Shown in pieces: positions 54,764-64,000 of a stretch of DNA of 64,000 nucleotides. A program made the position numbers and the translations under genes. The notes under the pieces were generated by a model, which made no database searches, was not told the origin of the DNA, and saw nothing but the letters and a program-made list of their open reading frames with translations. This DNA comes from Prorocentrum cordatum (Eukaryota; Sar; Dinophyceae; Prorocentrales; Prorocentraceae), in NCBI GenBank assembly GCA_963575745.1, contig CAUYUJ010005636.1:177001-241000 (forward strand), given 5' to 3'. Positions within the stretch are counted from its first letter, which is position 1; each line of letters starts with the position of its first letter.

Positions 54764-54877
54764 TCAATGACGATGAGGGTGGTGGTGATGCTGATGGTGA
54801 TGATGATAATGATGATGATACTGATGATGATGAGGAGGATGAGGATGAGGATGAGGATGAGGATGAGGATGAGGATG

Positions 54878-54919
<42 letters not shown>

Positions 54920-54953
54920 GTGATGATGATGGTGGTGATGAGGGTGATGAGGG

Positions 54954-55003
<50 letters not shown>

Positions 55004-55075
55004 CTGATGCTGATGCTGATGCTGATGCTGATGCTGATGCTGATGCTGATGCTGATGCTGTTGCTGATGATGATT
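54330..55075 (+). repeat. (GAT)n compound microsatellite 2
   Basis: About 745 bp of GAT mixed with GAC, GGT and GAG triplets. It contains a regular (GATGAG)n block at 54833-54890 and a (GCTGAT)n block at 55000-55065. Confidence 0.97.
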
Positions 55076-55088
55076 CAATCGGCTGACG

Positions 55089-55285
55089 CCACATCCGCCG
55101 ACCCCTTGATCGACTCGGGGATGTCCTAATGCTGTCCTTGGGCGTGTTTGTTTCATCTTGTTTCTTTTGGGGGGCGGGCTCGGGGCTCTTCGGGGCCATC
55201 CCCGAGCTGTTCTGGGGGAATTTGGGGCCGTTCAGGGGACGAATCCTACACGTCTGGAGACCCCGAAAGGGGTTGGCGGATGCGG
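55089..55285. mobile_element. Short element bounded by inverted boundary motifs
   Basis: The left end CCACATCCGCCGACCCCTTG (55089-55108) and the right end AAGGGGTTGGCGGATGCGG (55267-55285) are inverted copies with two mismatches over 19 bp. The interior is G-rich with phased CTTCGGGGCC-type units. About 197 bp with no coding capacity. It resembles a MITE or a folded-back unit of the 11-bp-phased repeat family. No target duplication was recognised. Confidence 0.5.
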
Positions 55286-55997
55286 GTTGCATTGCATGTG
55301 TCCAGACACGCGACAAAGCGGAGGCTACAGGGTTACCCACCTAGTCTGAGCTGGGCCTTTACGCTGGTCCGCAGTGTCGTTTGTTCCTGCCGCGCTCTCT
55401 TCCGAGCGAGGGCCACTGTTCTGGATCCGCGTCATTCCTCATCCTTGGCGCGCCGCTCCTTCACCCTCTTCCGCCTTCCTCTGGTGCTCTTGCTCCTCTT
55501 GCTCTTCCCACTCCTGCTGCTGCTGGTCGTCTCGGCCTCCTCTCTCATCCTTTCCTCAGTCTGCTCATCGGCTTGCTAATCCACCACTTTCTCCTCCAGT
55601 GCGGAAATTTGTTCGTTGGCGGCGGGGCACGATCGTCTGCGCTAGCCCAAAGGCCTCAATGGGGTTGCCGTTCAAGCGAATTGTGCCCCCATGCAGGAGG
55701 GGGTCAGAAGCGGAGGACGCGGCCGAAGGAGGGGGCAGAGGGAGCGAGCCGCTCAGGGGGACGGGTCACGCCCCGAACGCGTGGCGCGGCCACCGACTGC
55801 GCACATTTAGCCCGACAGGGGTCTTTTCAGGGGGGGTCCGGGTCCGCAATGGCACGGGTCGGGGGACATAGAAAAACAACGCAGTGGTGTTGCAAGGTTC
55901 CCTCTCCTCCGCCTCTGAGGGCCGGGGGCGGACTTAGATCCAAAGGGTCACTGGGCCCACGGATTGAGGAGGCAGCAGAATGAGGAGAAGTAGCGGA
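55286..55997. other. No supported gene
   Basis: C/T-rich then G-rich sequence with short overlapping open frames and no domain recognised. Confidence 0.45.
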
Positions 55998-56065
55998 GGA
56001 GGAGGAGGATGAGGATGAGGATGAGGATGAGGATGAGGATGGTGATGATGATGATGATGATGATG

Positions 56066-56102
<37 letters not shown>

Positions 56103-56590
56103 CGATGATGATGATGATGATGATGATGGTGATGGTGTTGGTGCTGGTGCTGGTGCTGGTGGTGGTTGCGACGGTGTTGATAATGATGATGCTGGTGGTG
56201 ATGATGATGATGCAGATGATGATGATGATGACGATGTTGATGGTGGTGATGTTGATGTGATGATGATGACGATCATGACGATGATGATGGTGGTGGTGAT
56301 GATTATGGTGATGATGGTGATGGTGATGATGGTTGTGATGTTGGTGGTGCTGATGGTGATGGCGGTGGTCATGGTGCGGGTGATGTTGATGATGTTGGTG
56401 GTGATGGTGTTGATGATGGTGATGTTGAGATGGTGACATGGTGGTGGCGGTGGTGATGATGATGGTGGTGGTGATGGTGACGGTGATGGTGATGGTGATG
56501 GTGGTGGTGATGGTGACAGTGGTGCTTGTGATGATGGTTGTGATGATGGTGATGGTGGTGGTGATGGTGATGGTGATGGTGATGTCATCA
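55998..56590 (+). repeat. (GAT)n/(GGTGAT)n compound microsatellite 3
   Basis: Begins with (GATGAG)n at 56006-56040, then pure GAT, then GGT/GAT alternation to about 56590. Confidence 0.97.
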
Positions 56591-56725
56591 TGATGCTGAC
56601 GAGGAGGATGGGGAGGGAGGAGAGAGGAGACAGGAGGGAGCAATGAGGAGGACGAGGATGAAGAGGAGGAGGAGGAGGAGAAAGTTAGGGAGGAGGAGCA
56701 GGTGAAGCTTGCTTCTCATCGTCCG

Positions 56726-56839
56726 TCCGCACTCCTCCATCCCGTGCGAACCCGCACCCACGAAAAGAAGGGCACCCTGAAGTGCAAAACGTGCAAATTA
56801 TGCGCATTCGAGCGCCCGGTCCGCGTTACGTGGAAGTAG
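56726..56839 (+). pseudogene. Second copy of the terminal Stc1-like finger
   Basis: The plus-strand frame SALLHPVRTRTHEKKGTLKCKTCKL aligns with the last finger at 53784-53867 (SAFSADSSHVAREAKKGTPE, then CKACKL). The DNA match (AAGAAGGGCACCC, AAATTAT) extends into the purine-rich tail that follows. It is a detached 3' fragment of the same gene family, ending with TAG at 56837-56839. Confidence 0.55.
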
Positions 56840-57179
56840 GCCAGAAGTGGGGACTAGAGGGAGAGCGAAGCTGATGAGGAGGACGAAGCTGAGAAGAAGG
56901 AAGCGCAGAGGAAAGAGGAGGAGAGGAGGATGAGGGGCAGGTGGGGTATAGCGAGGCAGGGGATGAGGCGGAGAAGGATGAAGAAGACACGAGGGGGACG
57001 AAGAGTGATGATTCAGGCTTGGGGCCCTGACTGGGTGGGCACTTTTAGAGTCCTGACGGAAACTGCTTGGATGATTGTATTTGCCGCGGCTGACATTCGC
57101 AGTGTTCGTCGTGGGCGCATGATCATCGAATGGCCTTCGGCCCATCCCGCCACCGTGCCTGGTTTGTGGGTCTGAAGAC

Positions 57180-57985
57180 AGTGGGATAGTTCATCGGGTC
57201 TCGTCGGCGGTTTTCGGGGGGGCTTCGAGGCATCCGGCCACAGTGCCTGGGTTGTGGGGCTGAGGCCAATAGGATGATTCATGGGTCTCGTGGGAGGCCC
57301 CTTGGGAGCGTCGTCCCGGAAGCTGTTTTTGGACTTCTTGGGGGCCTCATGGAGGCCTCGTGGGGTTTTGTTGGAGCCCCCTCGGGGTTCTCCGGGGGCC
57401 AACCTGGGGGCGTTACGGGGCCGAAGGCTCGAAGTGTCCGTTCGGGTTTCTCCTCTGGGCCCCCTCTGCACGCCGTTCTTGGGCCAGGAGGGGCGTCTTG
57501 GGGGGTGCTTGGGCCGTCTTGGGGTCCTCTCGGGCCGTCTTGGGGCCTTGTTTGGGGCCGCCTGGGCCGTTATGGGGCGATCTTGGAAGCCTCTTCGGCC
57601 ATCGTGGTCGTAGTAAAAGCCCAACAGGCGAATGTGCTAACATCATAGGGTTTCCCTAAGGGAACGGGAAGCTTGTGCTTCTTGGGGCCCTCTTGGCGGG
57701 CCTGTTGGAGGCCTCTGGGAACGTCTAGGGGGCATCTTGGGCCGTCTGGATGCCATCTTGGGCGTCTCGGCTCGATCTTTTGGCGACTCGGGGACCTCTT
57801 GGACCGTCTTGGAGGCCCTTCTGGGCCCTCTTGGCCCGTTGTGAGGCCCTCCGTTCCCCCGTGGCGCGTTCAACCAGCAGTCGTCCTGGGCCCGGGGGGG
57901 GGGTCAAATTCGCGGTTTGGGGTCCTTGAGGAGGGATTATTGGGGGAACAATCTCACACGCCTAGAAGCCCACAGGGGGCCGTCG
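57180..57985 (+). repeat. G-rich ~11-bp-phased repeat, copy 5
   Basis: The longest and clearest array. Units such as CTTGGGCCGT, CTTGGGGTCCT and CTCGGGCCGT run from about 57290 to 57870. The island GAAGGCTCGAAGTGTCCGTT lies near 57422. The right end (57965-57985) reads ACAGGGGGCCGTCGGATG, a diverged inverted form of the boundary motif. Confidence 0.75.
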
Positions 57986-58033
57986 GATGATTATGATGAT
58001 GATGATGATGATGCTGATGCTGATGCTGATGAT

Positions 58034-58069
<36 letters not shown>

Positions 58070-58531
58070 GTGGTGATGGTGGTGATGGTGGTGGTCGTGG
58101 TGGTGGTGGTGATGATGATGTTGATGAGGATGCTGATGCTGGTGCTGATGGTGATGGTGATGATGGTGATGATGATGATGATGATGATGACGATGACGAT
58201 GGTGATGGTGATGGTGATGGCGATGGTGATGGTGATGATGGTGATGACGTTGTTGATGATGATGATGATGATGTTGATGCTGATGCTGATGCTGATAATG
58301 ATGCTGATGCTGATGATGCTGATGATGATGATGACGATACCATGTGTGTTTGCCGATCACGGCGATGATGATAATGACGATGATGATGTTGGTGTTGATG
58401 CTGATGGTGATAATGATGGTGGTGAAGATAATGATGATGATGATGATGATGAAGAAGATGTTGATGTTGATGCTGGTGTTGATGTTGATGATGGTGATGA
58501 TGACGATGACGATAACGATGACGATGACGAC

Positions 58532-58587
<56 letters not shown>

Positions 58588-58665
58588 CGATGACGACGAT
58601 GCCGCTGAAGATGATGACGGCAATGGCTATGATGACGATGATGGTGATGGTGATGCCCAGGGTTT
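57985..58665 (+). repeat. (GAT)n compound microsatellite 4
   Basis: About 680 bp of GAT with GCT, GGT, GTT and GAC triplets, broken by a unique segment at 58340-58365 (CATGTGTGTTTGCCGATCAC). Confidence 0.97.
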
Positions 58666-61600
58666 GGAAAATGACGGGGTGGGAGGAGGACGAGGAGGAG
58701 GAGGAGGAAGACTGCGCGGGGCATCCAGAGAAAACAAAACAACCATTTTTAGGCCTTGGGAACAAGTCTGTTGGTTTCCCAAGTATCCAGCCGCCTCCGG
58801 CAATTCTGGCACCGTGCCAACGAGGGAGACGCCATGGCCGCCCAGGGACCTCCAGGAGTAGGGACGGTGCACGCAAGTGTGCGCGACGTGAGGGGTGGGT
58901 GGGCCACTGAGAAGACTACAGCAACCCTGGCAGTCAGCACTTGTTATTCTTCTACGCCTCAACGTGCCAGGAGGCACGAAGGCGGATGGAGGCGGATCGC
59001 ACCGCATCGCCGAGGCATCGGCGATGCGGCTCGATGTGGAACCCGAGTTTCTCCATGCCGGCGTCGCCGATACATCAGCAGTGCATCGGCGGTCGGGTAT
59101 GCGGCGCGATTCTCCGGCCCCATCTGCTCGGACCCCATGTGGGCGTCCTCCATCCCTCGTCCTCGCCGATCCTCGCCATGGCCTCAACGCCGGGGGGATT
59201 TTGTCCATGTCCACAGATCCTGGGGCGCGCCACCGAGCGCCCGAGGCAGCTTTCGATGTTGGAGACCTGCTCGCCTCCTGAGGGCGGGAATGCATGCTTA
59301 TCCAACGCTCGGCGAGGTCCTCGGCGGTAGATCGGTGGCATGGATCAGTCCGCGTCACCGTCGTCGTCGTCTTAGTCGTCGTCGTTGCTGGTCCCGCGCG
59401 GGCTGACGCAGAGCAGTCCCAGCTGGCTTTTCACAGCTCGCGTCGAGCAAGCGTGATCATTATCCTCGTCGTTGCCCTCCTCGTGTCGGAGGGAGTAAAG
59501 TCACGGGGGCTGAGAGGACGTCATGGGTCAGGGAGCGTGGTCGACATTGTTTTGGACATTTTCGCTGGGCATCGACCGCCCTTCTGGGCGATGGGTGTTG
59601 CAAGTCCCGTGGGGCTTGATGATCAGGCACCCCGCCGATGACAGAATCTGACGCGCCGTTCTCATTCTTCTGAACACCGAACAGGACTGTGTTGGGTTGA
59701 CTGGCTGGAGGGGGCTGCAGTAATTTCACGTCTCATCGTTTTCCAGAGCGGCCGGTTACGCAGGGATGAGCAGAGAGGCCAACGAGGGGAAGTACACGCT
59801 CAACTTGATGCTTTCCCACATCCTCTTCGCCGCCACTACCGTCCGCTGAATTATCCTAGTCGCCTACCTCCGTGTGCGACCGGAGGATTGCGTCGGCCTG
59901 TAAGCGGGGGGCTTCAGACAAGAAGAATGGAGCAGAACTCGCCCACCCCGCTTGATTTGTATTCACGCAGATACAGCGGGGTCAGGAGGAGCAGGATGAG
60001 GAAGTTGCGCAGCTCAGTCACACTGGCCTTCAGGACGAGCCTTTGAAGCAAGTGGCCATGCACCCCTTTGTTCTGAGCATGCGTTTCATGCTTTCCACCT
60101 TCTCTCTCACATGCTACCCCTGACGTGGCGCGTTCTGGGTCCCTTGCACGTTTATACTCCTCCATCTTGGCGACTGGCTTTTATTGTAGAAGGAGGTGAT
60201 GATGATGGTAATGGCGCTTAGGCAAGTACAAGTCCGCCTGACCGCTCCGCGGCCTCAGGCGCACCCGTCATTCAACCGCCGAGTCGGGCGGCTCAAAAAG
60301 GCGAGGACGGGCACCTCTCCAGAGGTCGAGCACGGGGACCTCCACGACTTTCCAGTGGAAGCTGACGGGGGCCTCCTCAGGTCCAGGTCACACGAGCCCC
60401 ACGCCCCCCTGGGCGCCTGCAACTTTGGGGCTCCGAGGAGGAGCCCCTCCCCCCCGCCCGATCCTGGACGCGCCTGCCTGGCCCGCCCAGGCCGCCCCCA
60501 GGGGTCACTGGGCGGGCCGGGAGGCCCAGACGCGCACGGCAGGCGCCTCCGGTGGGCGCGTGCCCGCTGCCCCCGCCGCGGTGGCCCACAGGCCCTCCAG
60601 GGTGACGGCGCTCGCTGCGGGGCGGACAGCCCCGAGGGGCATTCAAAACACACGGATAGTCCAATTGGTGGCCCCCCCCTGTCCCCGCACCCCTGGCACC
60701 GACAGACGTCTCCTCACGGAGACGTTTCGCGCATCGAGCTCGAGCTCGTCGAGTCGAGCTCGTCGAGCCCCTGCCCGCTGCACCCCTGGCACCGACGGAG
60801 AGGACCCCCCGCCAGAGCAGCTGGTCGAGCGGTTGCTCCTGGAGCGCGAGGCCGATGCGAGGGGTGGCGCGAAGCGCCGGCGCCTGGGGGCGGACGGCTT
60901 GGCGGCGGACGTCGGCGGCGAGGACGGGCCACCAGAGGCCGCCCGACGGGGCCTCCTCTGCAGGATCGGAGGCCTCGTTGTTGATGACGTCGGCATGCTC
61001 GCTTCGGAGGTTCAAATCGTTAGCAAATGGTGGGATCCTCGTGTACCCTCGTAATGCCTTATTTATTTTGAATGCACTCGCGTCTGGCTATCGACGAAAT
61101 AGCACTGGACTAGCGCCGATAAGCGCCGATTCGCAAGAGCGAGCAAGACGGTATCGGAGGCTCCCATGAGTTGCCGCAGAAGGTTGGGGCGTTTCGAGAT
61201 GTTCTCGTCGCCATGGCTGGACGCAGCTTGAAATACTCCCCAAGGTGCACACTGGGAGATTGGCCAGGATGCGCACAGGGAGGCGTTCAGAGATCGAGTT
61301 GAAGCGACAGTCGGCGAAGAACGATGCGAGCGAGCTGGCGAGCGAGCCACCAATGCGGAGCATCTGCCGGGCCTATCTAAGGCTAGGCGGGCAAGCCCGT
61401 GGCCTATAGTTCGTTAATTTATCCATTTCTCTGTGTATATATGTACACACGTGTTGTCATGTGTGGACAATACGTGTGTGCTGCGAGAAACTGAGAAGTG
61501 CTCTGGAGATGGAGGAGGAATGAGGGTGTATCCTTGTAGTTTGCGTCCTCATGCGTGGGTGGTGCTGTACTGTTGTGCCTGTGATCGTTATGCTTGCTTT

Positions 61601-62242
61601 AGCTGATGGCGTAGTCGTTCTCAAGCCTCGACGAGGTGATGATATGTTCAGCAGTTTGTACCCATGTGGTGTCATTTGGTGGTTCGTTTGTACTGGCAAG
61701 AGCGGGGGATAGGTGTAGGTCTGCTCTGTGCTGCTGACGGAAGCTGTTGATATCGTCTCCCATATATTGTGTTGCCCCCCGTGTTGTCGTAGTCCTTGCT
61801 GTCGATGGTTGGCGTCCGGTCGCCAGTGTAGTACACGCCACGTCTATTTGCTGCGCTCGTGGTTGGCAACCCTCGGCGCAATGCGCCCCGACCTTCTTCT
61901 CAAAATCGCCTTCGAATTTGCGATGATGTGGTGCGCCGTGAGCTGCTCTGCGTGCCGCGTGACTCGCCAGATGCAGTCGACCCTCGCCTCCACCGTGTCC
62001 TCGTCGAGATGGTCGTCGTCCCCTTGTGCCGGTCTGTCGTTTCGGTTGCGTCGCGAGGTGCGTTTCTGTCCGTCGTCGTTGCTGCTATTTGTTCTGGGGT
62101 CATTGTCTGTTGCTTCGTTGGTCGTGCCGTGGTCCACGGTGCCTTGGCTGCTGCGTGGGGTGTTGGAGCGCTGATGTTCATGCTTTGCGTGTGTTGTTGT
62201 GAGAAGCGCGAGCAGGAGGACGAGGAGGAGGAGGAGGAGGAC
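58666..62242. other. No supported gene; one strong hairpin
   Basis: Open frames overlap on both strands. The minus-strand frame 60165-59914 looks somewhat protein-like but has no motif I recognise. A phrase CTCGTCGCCA.GGCTGGACGCAGCT at 61204-61228 also occurs at 16522-16546. Confidence 0.4.
59002..59029. repeat. Perfect 12-bp hairpin, 4-nt loop
   Basis: CCGCATCGCCGA (59002-59013), loop GGCA, TCGGCGATGCGG (59018-59029). It could act as a terminator-like or element-end hairpin, but nothing around it fixes a role. Confidence 0.85.
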
Positions 62243-63297
62243 CAGCGTAAACCCAAGACTCATCAACGATGTTGGAGTACGCCCTCCCTCCAAGCTCCCT
62301 CTTCGCATGCCCCTACAGGGGTTCATTTCCATTGAGGAAATTGTGATGGGCCTGTTTTCCACCACCACCATAAGTTGAAGTGGGAGGGGGTCTCCGTCCT
62401 CCTCCCCCTCCTCCTCGTCGTCCTCCTCCTCCTCCTCCTCCTCTTCGTCCTCCTCCTCGTCCTCTATCTCCTCTCCCCCTCCATCCCATGGTGGCGGTTG
62501 TGGAAAACAGGCCCAACAAATTGCACAGTTGGGGACAGCCGTGTAAAAATCCTGAAGCGTGCCAAAACACCATCGTCAGGACCTCAACGCCACGAATTAA
62601 CCTGATTGTGAGTTTTGGCGATCCTGAGTCTTGCCAGAACATCATTGTGGGCTTTTAGCACCGCGAATATACGTAATGGCGGCGCCCCGACAGTCATGAA
62701 CCGGTCCAAACACAATGCCGGGTATGTGAGCCGTGCAAACGATTGAATTTCTTTAAATTTTTTTAGACGAATGTGCGCGGCGTTACGACGAGAGTCACAG
62801 TTTGAAACACAGCCGCCCTCAGTCCGTAAATCTCTTGCATTTTTTTTAGACGAATGTGCTCGGTGCTAAGGCGATCACCACATTTTGCAAAACACCCGCC
62901 CTCAATTCGCGAAGCTCTAGAAAAGGTTTTCAATGAATGCGCGCGGCGCTAAAGCGAGAGGGACATGTTGAAAACCACCCGCCCTCAATACTGTATGTGA
63001 GGGTCTTGCAAATGTTTACGACGAATTTGTGCTGCGATTCGGCGAAAACAACATTTTGAAAACGTCCCACCCTCAATCCGTGAAGCTCTTGCAAATGTTT
63101 AAAACACATGCGCGCGGCGCCACGGCGAGGGCCACATGTTGAAAATCACCGGCCTTCCGTTAATGACGTTGTTGTCAAGTTTGAAGTCTCAGGGTCGTAA
63201 ATGGTGAGGGGATCTCAGGCGACAAGCCAGGCCCACCCTTTCCACCGGCCCGGGGGTGCGACGTGGAGGAGTTATTTACAAGGAAAAGGAATTTGGG
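62243..63297 (+). mobile_element. ~1-kb dispersed element with 83-bp subrepeats, copy B
   Basis: Collinear with copy A (11146-12180): AGCGTAAACCCAAGA head, CATCAACGATGTTGG, GTTCATTTCCATTG, CCTGAAGCGTGCCAAAAC, five units of about 83 bp (phases 62772, 62855, 62938, about 63027 and 63109) and the GTTATTTA tail. GGA repeat borders both ends (62221-62241 and 63295-63310). It contains a TIR insertion at 62345-62517 that copy A lacks. Confidence 0.75.
62345..62517. mobile_element. Small TIR element (MITE-like) with TSD inside copy B
   Basis: The left end GATGGGCCTGTTTTCCAC (62345-62362) and right end GTGGAAAACAGGCCCAAC (62500-62517) are inverted with one mismatch in 18 bp. AAATTG occurs on both sides (62338-62343 and 62518-62523). 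At the matching place copy A has GAGCTG once and no insert, which serves as an empty site. The interior is a TCC microsatellite with no coding capacity. Confidence 0.75.
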
Positions 63298-64000
63298 AGG
63301 AGGAGGAGGAAGAGCAGGAGGTGGACACTGATCCTCCTCTTCCTCCTTCTCATCCTTTTCCACTTCAAATGCCGATCACAAGAAAACATGCAGTTTCGGA
63401 GATCCGCCGCGTGGATTTCATGGGTCGGCGCTGGACCGCCCTCCAAATTCCAGTTGACTGCGCCTCGGGCGCCGCCAGGAAGGGTTGTGGACAGGGATAC
63501 CTGCCGCCGACATTCACTCCGTTGTTTAAATTGCAAGCATGATGAGGCACAGGGAAAACCTGGAATGCGCCATTGATGTTGCAATAGAGCCTCCCGTTCC
63601 AACGTCCCCTCATTGTAAGCCAACGCAATTAATTGTTGACGCTTCGCGAATCCCCACCAGCGCACTGTTCTCTGGTCCCGGCCGCTCAGCCGTTCGGCTT
63701 GTGCAGGTCGGCCGCGGAAGTCTGGCGCCGCATTGGCGACTCACTTCGGGGCATCCTCAGTTTCACCGGGCACGGCGGCCTGCCCACTGTGGTTAGGGCT
63801 GCTGCGCCTAGGTGCGTTTGCCTTTCGAATTTTGTTCATTTTTGTTCAGTGCATGTGCAGGTGCGAGCTGTCTGTCCGCCGACTCTGGCTGGCGGCGAAT
63901 TGTCTTGCAATTAGCCCCGTACCGTGACCCGGACGCCGCTTCCGCTCCCTGTCCTTTGCCTTGGAGCCGCTGACCAAAACAGGAAGTATCCCCACCAGCG
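63298..64000. other. No supported gene
   Basis: Short overlapping open frames only, after a brief GGA patch at 63297-63315. Confidence 0.45.

Noticed and set aside
60425-61054. 209-residue plus-strand frame
   Set aside because: Overlaps equally long frames on both strands in GC-rich DNA and has no recognisable motif.

Overview
The window looks like dinoflagellate nuclear DNA. The decisive sign is a match to nucleotides 2-22 of the dinoflagellate spliced leader (DinoSL) on the minus strand at 31845-31865, followed by a shorter relict leader at 31831-31844. High GC, abundant GC-ending codons, long GAT, GGA and GT microsatellites, and decayed retroelements with no compact host gene set agree. 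I cannot fix the genus. One 100-N assembly gap lies at 43192-43291. I found no host housekeeping gene, tRNA, rRNA or CRISPR array.

Layout. 1-10 kb: one plausible but unrecognised exon (857-1288), a GT/GC microsatellite, patches of an 11-bp-phased G-rich repeat, and a 1.3-kb GAT array. 10-17 kb: a 1-kb dispersed element with 83-bp subrepeats (copy A), two plus-strand reverse-transcriptase remnants, and perfect inverted repeats. 17.9-31.9 kb: a full-length non-LTR element (LINE-A, minus strand; ORF1 coiled-coil protein, then endonuclease, RT, RNase H and a C-terminal Cys/His domain), split by a 7.65-kb Ty1/copia element with 99%-identical LTRs and a perfect 5-bp target duplication. 33-35 kb: an unrecognised minus-strand ORF, a CCAGACCAG minisatellite and a two-unit hybrid minisatellite. 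36.8-43.2 kb: a second, diverged LINE of similar layout (LINE-B), 5'-truncated into a GGA array and the gap. 46.7-47.5 kb: a 164-bp tandem repeat. 48.6-53.9 kb: a plus-strand relic of a Helitron-like Rep/PIF1 helicase with a C-terminal string of Stc1-like CxxC fingers. 54-58.7 kb: three more GAT arrays, a short inverted-repeat-bounded element, a second copy of the terminal finger and more 11-bp-phased repeat. 62.2-63.3 kb: copy B of the 1-kb element, carrying its own small TIR insertion.

How the parts relate. The region is a stack of mobile elements. LINE-A came from a transcript trans-spliced at least twice, then was interrupted by copia inside its endonuclease. Both LINEs and both 1-kb elements are bracketed by GGA microsatellite on both sides, which suggests a link between retroposition and this trinucleotide. 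Nearly all coding regions carry in-frame stops or frameshifts and are annotated as pseudogenes or defective copies. Family assignments rest on motifs read by eye; no database search was run.
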